Of a stretch of 64,000 bases of DNA, positions 12,701 through 20,767 are shown one piece after another. Each line of letters begins with the position of its first letter. The first letter of the stretch is position 1. The translations under genes were made by a program, and so were the position numbers. The notes below the pieces were generated by a model. That model did not search any database. It was not told the DNA's origin and saw only the letters and a list, made by a program, of their open reading frames with translations. This stretch comes from Candidatus Aalborgicola bjergmarkensis (lineage in GTDB: Bacteria; Pseudomonadota; Gammaproteobacteria; Burkholderiales; Burkholderiaceae_C): NCBI GenBank assembly GCA_016708725.1, contig JADJFE010000008.1, positions 265,091 through 329,090 on the forward strand. Direction: 5' to 3'.

Positions 12701-13330
12701 AAAACCACGGGCGACTACGAGAGCAAGAATGTAGGTTCCAACCTGATGGTCAGCACGAGCCTGGCGAGTTCCGACTTTGCCCCGGCCAGTGCAACGCAGC
12801 TATCCAACTACAGCCTACCCGCTAGCGCCAGTGGTCCCATTGGCACCATCACACCGGCGCCACTGGCTATCACTGCCAAGGACGCCAGCAAGACCTTTGG
12901 ACAGACTTTGAGCTTTACCGGCAGCGAATTCAGCGCTAACGGTTTACGAAACGGTGAAACCATCGGCAATGTTGCCCTTGTCAGCACAGGTGCAGCGGCG
13001 ACTGCCAGCGTAGCAGGCAGCCCCTATCCCATCATTCCCAGTAACGCCAACGGAGGCACTTTTAGCCTCAGTAACTACAACGTTACCTATCTCAACGGAA
13101 CATTGGTTGTCAATTCCACGCAGACGGGAACTCCAGTAGAGCCACCTACCCCCGTTGTATTCAATGAACCGAGCTCGCCAGAAGCAGGTATGGCACGCGC
13201 ACCAACCAACCTTGTCGTGGCCTTCGTTGAAAAAATGAAAGCCGCAGCCATTGAAACTGAAACAAAAGCTGAAGATAAGAAGAAACCAAAAACGGATATG
13301 GTCCTGGAAGGGGAAATATGCAGACCGTAA
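3723..13330 (+). CDS. TpsA filamentous-haemagglutinin-like exoprotein with YDG/MBG repeats (one internal frameshift)
   Basis: Very large surface or secreted protein of a two-partner secretion system, about 3,200 residues if read across one frameshift. The N-terminus has an ESPR-type extended signal (NHIYRTVWNEALGAVVAVAE), a hydrophobic segment ending in AHA, then the haemagglutination-activity domain needed for recognition by TpsB (about residues 75-260) and a beta-helix-like region. From about 7,140 the protein is built of YDG (TKTYDGTT) and MBG (SKTFGQTLSF) modules. The frame breaks at 10293-10296, where a G tract has four Gs instead of the five seen in sister repeats. The first frame stops at 10352 and the second continues to 13330. 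GGGGAACG precedes the ATG at 3723. It is co-transcribed with the FecR-like and TpsB genes. Likely role is adhesion or surface structure. Confidence 0.88.
8700..13090 (+). repeat. about eight tandem ~550-bp repeats encoding YDG+MBG domain pairs
   Basis: The segment encoding PLTAV...TKTYDGTT...NYSLP...TPAPLTV...SKTFGQTLSF...VLTVTP recurs with a period of about 550 bp, starting near 8704, 9257, 9806, 10357, 10906, 11461, 12015 and 12567. Several neighbours are nearly identical at DNA level, which implies recent duplication and makes copy number unstable. Shorter 245-bp repeats of a related YDG type precede it at about 7,960-8,450. Confidence 0.9.
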
Positions 13331-14697
13331 TCAATAATTTTGTGTCTTGGCAGACAAATCGAGCCGCACTGGTAGTGCGCATCGGCTTGGGGTTGCTGTG
13401 TCTGCTGCACCTTGCACATGCGCAAACCGTCGGTGAGATAGAGTTTGCGCGCGGTGTTGGATTCTCGCAGTCAACGGGACAGAACCCGCGCACCCTGGGC
13501 AAGGGGCTGGCCTTGCAGGAAGGGGATAGGCTGACGACCGCTGAAGGGGGGCTGGCCATTGCCAGATTGAACGATGGCACCAGGTTTACGATACGCCCGA
13601 ATTCCGAACTGGTTATTCAGCAATACCAGTTCAATGCCAACGCCAACGCAAGCGATAACAACATGGTGATGCAGTTGTTGCGAGGGGGGTTTCGTGCCAT
13701 TACCGGACTCATCTCCAAAGGCTCGCCCGATGCGGCACGGGTGCAGACCAAAACCGCAACGATTGGTATCCGGGGCACAGACTTTGATGCCCGAATCTGC
13801 ACGACAGACTGCAAAACGGAATCAGCCAGAATAGCAGAGAAACCACGTATCAACACCGTGCTGGCAAGCGCCAAAATCGTCAGTGTACAAGGGGGCGAGG
13901 TCTGGGTTGTGGACAGTTCGGGGCAGCGCCGCAATCTGGTAGAGGGTGGGAGCATCTATCCGGGTGATGTCGTGGAAACGGGGCCGAACGCCAAGGCGGT
14001 ACTGGCCTTCAGGGACGACAGCCGCATGACCCTGGGGGCGAGTACGCGCTTCAAGGTCGATAGTTTTGTGTTTGATGACAAAAATCCGAACGATGGCAAA
14101 TTCCTGGTCTCCTTGTTGCGCGGATCACTGCGTGCCCTGACCGGGTTGATTGGCAAGGCCAACCACCGCAATGTCGGCTTCACGACGGCCACAGCCACCA
14201 TCGGCATACGCGGCACTGGCCTTGATCTGGACTGCCCTGGCGAGGCTGCCTGCAGTTTCTTTACCTGGCTGGGTTCCATTGAAGTAACGCCCAACGGGCA
14301 AAGCGCCCTGCAAGTGCTGCAAGCAGGACAAGGTTTGTTTGTAAGCCCGACTTCCATTCGTCCCCTGAGCGAATCGACTTTAAATAATCTGCCACGTCCG
14401 GATTCGGTTCCCGTCAACGTCCAACAACTCTTTACCGGAGGGGTAGTGGACGACGGAGCGGAAGGGTTGTTTGTTTTTGTACGCGACGGACATATCGAGA
14501 TAAAGTCCACCAACGACATTTTGCATCTTGGCAGGGGGGAGACTGGTCATGTTGGTCTCGACGGCACGGCGATTCGGCCACTGGCGCTGCCACGATTTAT
14601 TGAATTTGACCGCATCCCTATGCCCAATGCCAAAAGCCCGATGCTTGGGACTGTCCTGGGTGAAATGGGTGTGCGCTCGCCTAACCAGTGCAAATGA
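13318..14697 (+). CDS. exported protein with two FecR domains in a TPS operon
   Basis: A 459-residue protein with a signal peptide (hydrophobic residues about 20-36, ending AHA) and two FecR-like domains, at about residues 45-160 and 205-320. Both have the TATIGIRGT motif characteristic of periplasmic FecR domains. The start ATG overlaps the end of the exoprotein gene by 13 bp and has a strong ribosome binding site (GGAAGGGGA). The stop overlaps the TpsB start. FecR domains in iron systems relay signals to sigma factors, but here there is no sigma factor and no inner-membrane anti-sigma part. A structural or chaperone role in secretion of the exoprotein is an inference from operon position. 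Confidence 0.85.
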   Translation: MQTVINNFVSWQTNRAALVVRIGLGLLCLLHLAHAQTVGEIEFARGVGFSQSTGQNPRTLGKGLALQEGDRLTTAEGGLAIARLNDGTRFTIRPNSELVIQQYQFNANANASDNNMVMQLLRGGFRAITGLISKGSPDAARVQTKTATIGIRGTDFDARICTTDCKTESARIAEKPRINTVLASAKIVSVQGGEVWVVDSSGQRRNLVEGGSIYPGDVVETGPNAKAVLAFRDDSRMTLGASTRFKVDSFVFDDKNPNDGKFLVSLLRGSLRALTGLIGKANHRNVGFTTATATIGIRGTGLDLDCPGEAACSFFTWLGSIEVTPNGQSALQVLQAGQGLFVSPTSIRPLSESTLNNLPRPDSVPVNVQQLFTGGVVDDGAEGLFVFVRDGHIEIKSTNDILHLGRGETGHVGLDGTAIRPLALPRFIEFDRIPMPNAKSPMLGTVLGEMGVRSPNQCK

Positions 14698-16334
14698 CCA
14701 TGTTTCCACTCCATCCATATCATCCATATTCCACCCGGTGCATGATTGCGCTGGCAGCACTGTGTGCGCTGTACCACGCCAACCATGTTTACGCGCAACC
14801 AACCACAGCGCAAACGGCGACTGCAGCAGCTAGCGACACGCAACCCAGGTTTGTCATTAAGGGTTTCGACATCGTGGGCGATAACCCGTTGGTAAACGGC
14901 GAGGCATCTGACATCCTCGCACCGTATTTACGGGCCGATGCCAGCATTGAAACGCTACAAATGGCCACTGCGGCCCTGGAGTCCGCGCTTCGGAAAAAAG
15001 GCTATGCATTGCACCGCGTGGTTTTACCGCCGCAGGAAGTCGGCAGTTCAGTGACCCTTACCATCGTCAAGTTTGTCATTGGCAAGATCAATATTGAAGG
15101 GGTGCAACGCTACGACATGGACAACATCCGCGCCAGCCTGCCAGAGTTGGTTGCAGGAAAATCGCCCAATTTCCAGAAACTGGCCATTCAAACGAGCATA
15201 GCCAACGAATCACAGGGTAAGCATATCCAACTGGGGCTCAAGGAATCGGAAGAGCCCAACAAAATCGATGCACACGTTATTGTTACCGAATCGAAGCCAT
15301 GGAACGTGACTGTGAACGAGAGCAACACGGGATCCAATGCCACCGGCAATGACCGCCTGACGCTCACCGCCAGCCATGCGAACCTGTTCAATAAGGATCA
15401 CCAGGCAACCTTATCCTATTCGACCTCCCTGGAACGCCTTAACGACGTGCGCCAACTGGGGCTGAACTACCGCATACCCCTGTACCGGCTGGGTGGCATC
15501 GCGACTATCAACTATACCCACTCGGATGTACTGGGTGACTTTGGTGCGTTCAAAAGCTCAGGCGCAGGACGCACATTCGGGATGAATTACAACCATTATC
15601 TGCCCCCCGATGGGGGTAGCCGCAGCTATATCGGCATAGGCCTTGACGACAAACAATTCGATGTTGCCCAGATCAATGGCATCCCGCTTGCGGGACAAAT
15701 GACACGACGTGCACGGCCACTTACCCTAGGTCTGAACACGCGTGTTGATACCGATATGGCATCATGGAATTACAGCCTTGACTTTGCGATCAATACCACC
15801 GGAGGCGAAGGCAACGATCTCGCAGCCTACCAGTCCGAAGATACACGCATCACCAACGTCAACTGGAAGGCGTTACGTGGCAGTGCCAATTATCTGAGCG
15901 CTTTGGGCAATGGCTGGTTGTGGGGGGTGCGTACGCAGTTTCAATTGGCCAGCGATGCCCTTATCTCTGGTGAACAATTTGGTCTGGGAGGTGCCACATC
16001 CGTGCGTGGCACCAGTGAGCGCGCCCTTGCCGCAGACAATGGATTGTTGCTCTCCACAGAACTCACCACACGCGAGCTCGCACCGGGCTTGCGACTGCTG
16101 GGTTTTGTAGACGCTGGCTGGCTCGGAAACATCAATCCAAACGGGAATCCCAAACCCGCAAATGACGCGCTATCCAGCGTTGGCATTGGCCTGCGTTACA
16201 CCTTGCCCCAGCTTTCCGTAACCGCAGATTATGGGCGGTTGATTGCGGGCAGTAGTCAACCCTACGTTGTTGGCTCGCTCCTACCGCAAAGCGGCGATCA
16301 AAAACTACACATCAACTTGTCAGCACGCTTTTAA
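14694..16334 (+). CDS. TpsB outer-membrane transporter (ShlB/FhaC/HecB family)
   Basis: Outer-membrane beta-barrel that exports the TpsA exoprotein. A signal peptide (hydrophobic about residues 17-34, ending in YAQ) is followed by POTRA domains (about residues 50-200, including the IEGVQRYD segment) and a C-terminal 16-stranded barrel. The barrel contains the conserved VRG motif (GATSVRGT near residue 430) that lines the pore and ends in phenylalanine (LSARF). About 546 residues, usual for the family. The ATG at 14694 overlaps the stop of the FecR gene, and a GTG at 14688 is an alternative start. Last gene of the operon, with a terminator 37 bp after the stop. Confidence 0.93.
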   Translation: MTMFPLHPYHPYSTRCMIALAALCALYHANHVYAQPTTAQTATAAASDTQPRFVIKGFDIVGDNPLVNGEASDILAPYLRADASIETLQMATAALESALRKKGYALHRVVLPPQEVGSSVTLTIVKFVIGKINIEGVQRYDMDNIRASLPELVAGKSPNFQKLAIQTSIANESQGKHIQLGLKESEEPNKIDAHVIVTESKPWNVTVNESNTGSNATGNDRLTLTASHANLFNKDHQATLSYSTSLERLNDVRQLGLNYRIPLYRLGGIATINYTHSDVLGDFGAFKSSGAGRTFGMNYNHYLPPDGGSRSYIGIGLDDKQFDVAQINGIPLAGQMTRRARPLTLGLNTRVDTDMASWNYSLDFAINTTGGEGNDLAAYQSEDTRITNVNWKALRGSANYLSALGNGWLWGVRTQFQLASDALISGEQFGLGGATSVRGTSERALAADNGLLLSTELTTRELAPGLRLLGFVDAGWLGNINPNGNPKPANDALSSVGIGLRYTLPQLSVTADYGRLIAGSSQPYVVGSLLPQSGDQKLHINLSARF

Positions 16335-16371
16335 AGCCGTGTTATCCGAACCAGGAAGTGCAATATTACAA

Positions 16372-16405
16372 GTGAAAACTGTAATATTAGTGTTTTCACT
16401 TTTTA
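16372..16405 (+). terminator. Rho-independent terminator of the two-partner secretion operon
   Basis: An 8-bp perfect stem, GTGAAAAC paired with GTTTTCAC, closes a 12-base AT-rich loop and is followed by a T tract. The remaining bases up to the hemerythrin start (16569) are AT-rich, with no gene visible, and presumably hold its promoter. Confidence 0.7.
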
Positions 16406-16568
16406 AGTGAATATTTGCTCTTTATTCACCCAAAAATGCTCTAATTTCAATCAGATTGTGCTGTATTCAATGACTGATGGCACTGATGATATTGGTTCGC
16501 TTGTGCTTGTACACTGATGGTTCGATTTAACCACTGAACAATGTGACCATTGTGTGCCAATTATTGCC

Positions 16569-17045
16569 ATGACAAACCAAACTTCCAGCACACCAGCCCA
16601 GCGCGGCAAGGATGGTGCATTATTTGCCAAACTGGTCTGGCGCACGGCCTATGAGTGTGGCAATCCCGTGATAGACGCGCAGCACCGCCAACTGTTCTCC
16701 CATGCCAATGAACTTCTGACGGCTGTTTCCCAGGAACATCCGGTACAGGAAATCAACCGCTGCATCGCCTCCTTGATCGAAGAGGTGGTGCAGCACTTCA
16801 GAGACGAAGAGGTCATTCTTACCACCGCGAATTTTGCGGCCATTGATCAGCACATCCTGCTACACCGGCAGCTGACGGCCAAGGCGGTGGCGCTGGTCGT
16901 GCGCTTCCACTCTGGCACACTGAATTTTGCCGAGTTGTACCAGTTCCTGGCCTACGAAGTGGTTGCACAGCACATGCTTGGCGCGGACCGCGAATTCTTC
17001 CCTTGTCTTGCCACAATACCAGCACAAGCCAACGCGCCCGCTTGA
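16569..17045 (+). CDS. bacteriohemerythrin
   Basis: Oxygen- or iron-binding four-helix protein of the hemerythrin HHE family, 158 residues. All the di-iron ligands can be placed: His in VIDAQHRQLF, His and Glu in HFRDEE, two His in IDQHILLHRQL, and His and Asp in AQHMLGADREFF. A tryptophan-containing start segment (LVWRTAYECGN) is also typical. The ATG at 16569 is preferred over an upstream GTG at 16554 in the same frame because the extra residues are not part of the domain. It may carry or sense oxygen, or protect against nitric oxide, in microaerobic conditions. The next gene starts 19 bp downstream. Confidence 0.9.
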   Translation: MTNQTSSTPAQRGKDGALFAKLVWRTAYECGNPVIDAQHRQLFSHANELLTAVSQEHPVQEINRCIASLIEEVVQHFRDEEVILTTANFAAIDQHILLHRQLTAKAVALVVRFHSGTLNFAELYQFLAYEVVAQHMLGADREFFPCLATIPAQANAPA

Positions 17046-17064
17046 CCCTATCAATAAATCACCC

Positions 17065-18033
17065 ATGGATACACTGTTCATCGCCGACCCGCTGTCTTCG
17101 TTCAAAATTCACAAGGACACCAGCTTTGCCATGATGCGCGAAGCCCGCAAACGCGGACACCGCCTATTCGCCTGCGAACCACGCCACCTGGTATGGCAGC
17201 GTGGCGGTGTGGTGCAAGCCGATGTGCAGGCCATCACGCTGACAGACACGGATACGAACACGGGAGTGCAGCCGGAGTGGTTCAGAATTGATAGCTACTC
17301 CCGCATGCCCCTCAAGGGTTTTGACGCTATTGTGATGCGCAAGGATCCGCCGTTTGACAGCGAATTCTTTTACGCTACACACCTACTGGAGCAGGCCGAG
17401 CGCGAGGGTGCCAGGGTGTTCAACAAGCCGCGCGCGCTGCGCGATCACCCGGAAAAACTGGCAATCATGGAATTTCCCCAGTTTATTGCGCCCACCCTGG
17501 TAACGCGCGACCCCGAGGCCATCCGGCACTTTCATACAGAACACCAGGACATCATTCTCAAGCCACTCGACGGCATGGGAGGCATGGGGATTTTTCGCGT
17601 CAGGGACGACGGACTCAACCTGGGCAGCATCATCGAAACCCTCAACCGGGATGGCGCACAAACCGTCATGGTGCAAAAGTATTTGCCCGCCATCAGCGCT
17701 GGCGACAAGCGTGTGCTGCTGATTGGCGGCAAACCCGTGCCCTTTTGCCTGGCGCGCATTCCGCAAGGCAACGAGGTGCGCGGCAATCTGGCCGCAGGCG
17801 GCAAAGGCGTGGCCCAGACTCTGAGCGCTGGCGATCATGCCATTGCCCAATCCCTCGGCCCCATCCTGGCGGCGCGCGGTTTGTTGCTGGTGGGCCTGGA
17901 TGTGATTGGCGACTGCCTGACCGAAATCAACGTCACCAGCCCGACGTGTTTTCAGGAAATCACCAACCAGACCGGATGTGATGTCGCGGCCATGTTCCTG
18001 GATGCGCTGGAAGCGGCGGTTGCGAGCGCGTAA
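17065..18033 (+). CDS. gshB: glutathione synthetase
   Basis: Catalyses the ATP-dependent joining of gamma-glutamylcysteine and glycine, the second step of glutathione synthesis. The 322-residue product begins with the family's N-terminal substrate domain (LFIADPLSSFKIHKDTSFAMM) and has the conserved MRKDPPFD segment. The ATP-grasp domain includes the DGMGGMGIFR loop (about residue 172) and the C-terminal EINVTSPT magnesium/ATP-binding motif. Length matches the family (about 315). The ATG at 17065 is chosen because homologous sequence starts there. The 5' flank has no strong ribosome binding site, so it may be coupled to the hemerythrin gene. Confidence 0.96.
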   Translation: MDTLFIADPLSSFKIHKDTSFAMMREARKRGHRLFACEPRHLVWQRGGVVQADVQAITLTDTDTNTGVQPEWFRIDSYSRMPLKGFDAIVMRKDPPFDSEFFYATHLLEQAEREGARVFNKPRALRDHPEKLAIMEFPQFIAPTLVTRDPEAIRHFHTEHQDIILKPLDGMGGMGIFRVRDDGLNLGSIIETLNRDGAQTVMVQKYLPAISAGDKRVLLIGGKPVPFCLARIPQGNEVRGNLAAGGKGVAQTLSAGDHAIAQSLGPILAARGLLLVGLDVIGDCLTEINVTSPTCFQEITNQTGCDVAAMFLDALEAAVASA

Positions 18034-18043
18034 CAAAACTCAT

Positions 18044-18083
18044 CTTTTAATAGCTGCATCCGCTCATTACATAAGGCATACAG
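18044..18083. repeat. short interspersed repeat, copy 2
   Basis: Related to the copy at 3549-3590 (shared CTTTTAATA, CTGC and TACATAAG blocks). It lies in the short gap between the convergent gshB and mnmC genes. Confidence 0.4.
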
Positions 18084-18123
18084 CCTGATTCAACCTTTAG
18101 GCCGCATCCGGTTTTCGTATGCG

Positions 18124-19728
18124 CTACGCGCGGTTAGCATCCAGTTTGGCGACCAGACTTTTTTCCAGTGGCAAGGGTTCGCCCATCAGGTTTGCCACTA
18201 GCAGCTCGGCACACAGCGGTGCAAAGCTCAAACCACGCGAACCCAGGCCGGTGCACAACCACAGTTGCGATTGTGCCGTTGCAAGCAGCGGCCCCAGCAG
18301 CGGCAGGCGGTCGAGGCTTACGCAACGGGTGGCCGACCACAGCTCCAAGGGGCCGCGTTCCAGCGTTTCGCCCAGTTCCGTGCCGCCTGGGGGCCACAGT
18401 TGCGGCAAACGCTGCATATTGCATGCGTGCTGTGCCCAGATGTCGGCGGCTTTCAAGGCATCCGGCTCAAATGTGGCGCCCAGCAGCCATTGCGTCCCTG
18501 ATGCAACAGGTACTGCAGGAATGAAATAGCCGTGGCCATTAACCGGGGTGGGTGGCAGGTTGGGGATGGCCTCGGCATGGCGACCATAGCTCAGGGTTCC
18601 GTGCATGGCTTGCAGCTTATGCACGGCAGGGGACGACACATCGCGTAGCAACGGGATGCAGCCCAGGGCGTTGGCCAGAACCACCAGCTCAAAGTCGCCC
18701 AATGCCCGGTTGTGCGCGTCGTGGAGTTGCCACAGCGCATCCACGTGCGTGAGCCGCTCGATCCTGGCCTGGGCGACAAAGCGTATGGAGGGATGATTCA
18801 GCCAGGCGCGCACCAGCTCTGCGGGCTTGATCCAGGCCGCCTGGGTGTGCCACACGGCCTGACCGTCGATGCCGCGCTCCAGCACGCCAGAAGGGCTCCA
18901 ATCCTGATCCTGTTGCAAGAGGCTGCGCGCTTGTTGCAGCAGCAGGCGAATGCCGCAGCGGGTGATGCGCGAGCGCGGATTGTCATCCGTGGATAGCTGG
19001 GGTACAGCCAAGCCAACGGGCACGCCGGATGCAGCCGCTGCCGGACTTGATTCCTGGTCAAACACCTGCACCTGCCAGCCACGCTGCGCCAGCGCGTGGG
19101 CGACGCTGGCACCCGCCATACCCGCACCGACCACTGCACAACGCCCAGGCTGGACCATAGGGGGGCTTGCCTTGTTGCGACTGGTGGAAATAGCCCAGCG
19201 GGGGTTGTAGCGCATGCACACGCCAACACCCGTATCACGTTCAAATCCGGCCGATGCGAACAATGGGTTCCATGCAGGTGCACAAACCCATGCGCCACGC
19301 CGACAACGCTGCGCGAGCAACTTTACGCTCCAGGCATCCCAGAACGCATCGTCGGGTGCTGCGATCCAGACGCCATCGGCCTGCAAACGCTGCTCGGCCA
19401 GCATGGTTTTTTTTTCGCCCAGGCACAGAGTCAGCAACACCCGACCCTCTTTCCCTTCTTCCAGCGTGATGCGGTGAAAACCCGGCTCCAGGGCGAAGCA
19501 GGCGGCAAACAAGGTTTGCGCCATGTCGCTGGTCGCCATGCAGCCAACGGGTGCAGCAGGCGCGATGCCAACGTAGTGCAGCAGGCGCGGGCGTTGGGTA
19601 GCCTGGCGCCAGGCGGTCCAGACGTGCAAAAAACTCTGTCCCTGGTCAAAATCGGTATCCAGCAGGGTCACGTCTGCGCGGTTGGCCCAGATTTCAGCCA
19701 GATCACAGGCGCCCCAGACCGGTGCCAC
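18124..19728 (-). CDS. mnmC: MnmC-type tRNA-modification protein with degenerate methyltransferase half
   Basis: MnmC finishes the mnm5s2U modification at the tRNA wobble base. Its FAD domain removes the carboxymethyl group and its N-terminal domain then methylates. The FAD-dependent half is intact: a dinucleotide-binding motif (CAVVGAGMAGASVAHAL) about residue 195, then a DAO-type fold to the end with the GLGSRGLSFAPL motif. The N-terminal half is short, starting with a GTG 17 nt after the yggX stop. The glycine-rich SAM-binding loop expected in this domain reads TDFDQGQSFL, so most of its glycines are lost. At 534 residues it is shorter than usual bifunctional MnmC (over 600). It may be only an oxidoreductase, with the methyl step done elsewhere. 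Confidence 0.85.
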   Translation of the reverse strand: MAPVWGACDLAEIWANRADVTLLDTDFDQGQSFLHVWTAWRQATQRPRLLHYVGIAPAAPVGCMATSDMAQTLFAACFALEPGFHRITLEEGKEGRVLLTLCLGEKKTMLAEQRLQADGVWIAAPDDAFWDAWSVKLLAQRCRRGAWVCAPAWNPLFASAGFERDTGVGVCMRYNPRWAISTSRNKASPPMVQPGRCAVVGAGMAGASVAHALAQRGWQVQVFDQESSPAAAASGVPVGLAVPQLSTDDNPRSRITRCGIRLLLQQARSLLQQDQDWSPSGVLERGIDGQAVWHTQAAWIKPAELVRAWLNHPSIRFVAQARIERLTHVDALWQLHDAHNRALGDFELVVLANALGCIPLLRDVSSPAVHKLQAMHGTLSYGRHAEAIPNLPPTPVNGHGYFIPAVPVASGTQWLLGATFEPDALKAADIWAQHACNMQRLPQLWPPGGTELGETLERGPLELWSATRCVSLDRLPLLGPLLATAQSQLWLCTGLGSRGLSFAPLCAELLVANLMGEPLPLEKSLVAKLDANRA

Positions 19729-19745
19729 TTCAGGTGGACAGGCGG

Positions 19746-20018
19746 TCAGGCTGCGGGCGGAACGTAGCCTTGGGCCGAGTCGGCGCCTGCGCCAAAAAAG
19801 TGGTTTTCCATCTGCCGCGCCAAATACTGCCGGGCGCGCGCGTCCGCCAGATTCAGGCGATTTTCATTGACGAGCATGGTCTGGTGTTTCAGCCAGGCGG
19901 CCCAGGCCTCCTTGCTGACGTTTTCGAAAATACGTTTGCCAAGATCACCCGGATAGGGCGGAAAATCGAGACCGTCGGCTTGCCGGCCGAGTTTGATGCA
20001 ATGAACAGTGCGTGCCAT
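19746..20018 (-). CDS. yggX: oxidative-damage protection / probable Fe(2+)-trafficking protein
   Basis: A 90-residue YggX-family protein, associated with protecting iron-sulfur clusters and with iron handling in the cytoplasm. Family features visible are the start MARTVHCIKLG with its conserved cysteine, the PYPGDLGKRIFE segment, AWLKHQTMLVNE, and the C-terminal RQYLARQMENHFFG. The start is fixed by this conserved N-terminus. The upstream extension of the same frame overlaps dsbB on the other strand and is not coding. It forms a pair with mnmC, which begins 17 nt after its stop. Confidence 0.95.
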   Translation of the reverse strand: MARTVHCIKLGRQADGLDFPPYPGDLGKRIFENVSKEAWAAWLKHQTMLVNENRLNLADARARQYLARQMENHFFGAGADSAQGYVPPAA

Positions 20019-20192
20019 GAAAACCTCTTGATGCGCTTGGGTGTTGGGTAATGTTCGGTAATAGCGCCCGATCTTATTCGGTTTGCAATGCACGGATGGC
20101 AAGTGCTGGAATTCTGACGGGAACTTCCCATGCACAATACGCACCAAACCGCACAACACCGCCCCAAATTCAACAAAAGGAGAACCCTGATT

Positions 20193-20717
20193 GTGAATAT
20201 CGCCCATCTTTTCGCGCTGATGAACGCCGCGCCCCGGCGTATTTTGCTGTCGCTCAGTCTGATTTGCCTGTGCATGCTCGGCTTTGGCCTGTATCTGCAA
20301 CTGGTAGTTGGCCTGAACCCCTGTCCGATGTGCATCGTACAGCGGTACGCTCTTATTTTGGTAGCCATCTGCGCTGCATTGACAAGCGCAAGTGGCAAAA
20401 AAGGCATACACATCACGGGCAGCTTGCTGATGGCTTCGCTGGCTGGAGGGGGGGCTTACGTAGCGGCGCGCCAGAGCTGGCTGCAGTGGTATCCGCCGGA
20501 GGTTGTGTCGTGTGGACGCGACTTCTACGGCATGATAGAAACCTTTCCGTTGCAACGTGCCATCCCCATGATCTTTCGCGGCACTGGCGATTGCAGCAAA
20601 ATTGACTGGAGTTTTTTGGGCGGATCACTTGCCAACTGGTCGTTCTTATGTTTTAGTGCCTTTACTTTGCTGGGTTTGCTACTGGCCTGGAGCCGCTGGC
20701 GCGCAACGGCACAGTAG
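20193..20717 (+). CDS. dsbB: disulfide bond formation protein B
   Basis: Inner-membrane quinone reductase that reoxidises DsbA. Four hydrophobic segments are visible. The first periplasmic loop has the redox pair CPMC (NPCPMCIVQR) and the second has the paired cysteines in VVSCGRD and TGDCSKI. A GTG at 20193 is chosen because AAAAGGAGA lies 10 nt upstream. An ATG at 20130 in the same frame would precede the ribosome binding site. It gives a 174-residue protein, the expected size. Confidence 0.92.
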   Translation: MNIAHLFALMNAAPRRILLSLSLICLCMLGFGLYLQLVVGLNPCPMCIVQRYALILVAICAALTSASGKKGIHITGSLLMASLAGGGAYVAARQSWLQWYPPEVVSCGRDFYGMIETFPLQRAIPMIFRGTGDCSKIDWSFLGGSLANWSFLCFSAFTLLGLLLAWSRWRATAQ

Positions 20718-20767
20718 CATAGCCGTATGCCTGCAAGCCCCCTTAGCCTTTGTTTTCGGAGAACTCC

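Noticed and set aside
19746..20555. 269-aa version of YggX
   Set aside because: The extension covers dsbB on the other strand. The conserved family N-terminus starts at MARTVHCIKLG.
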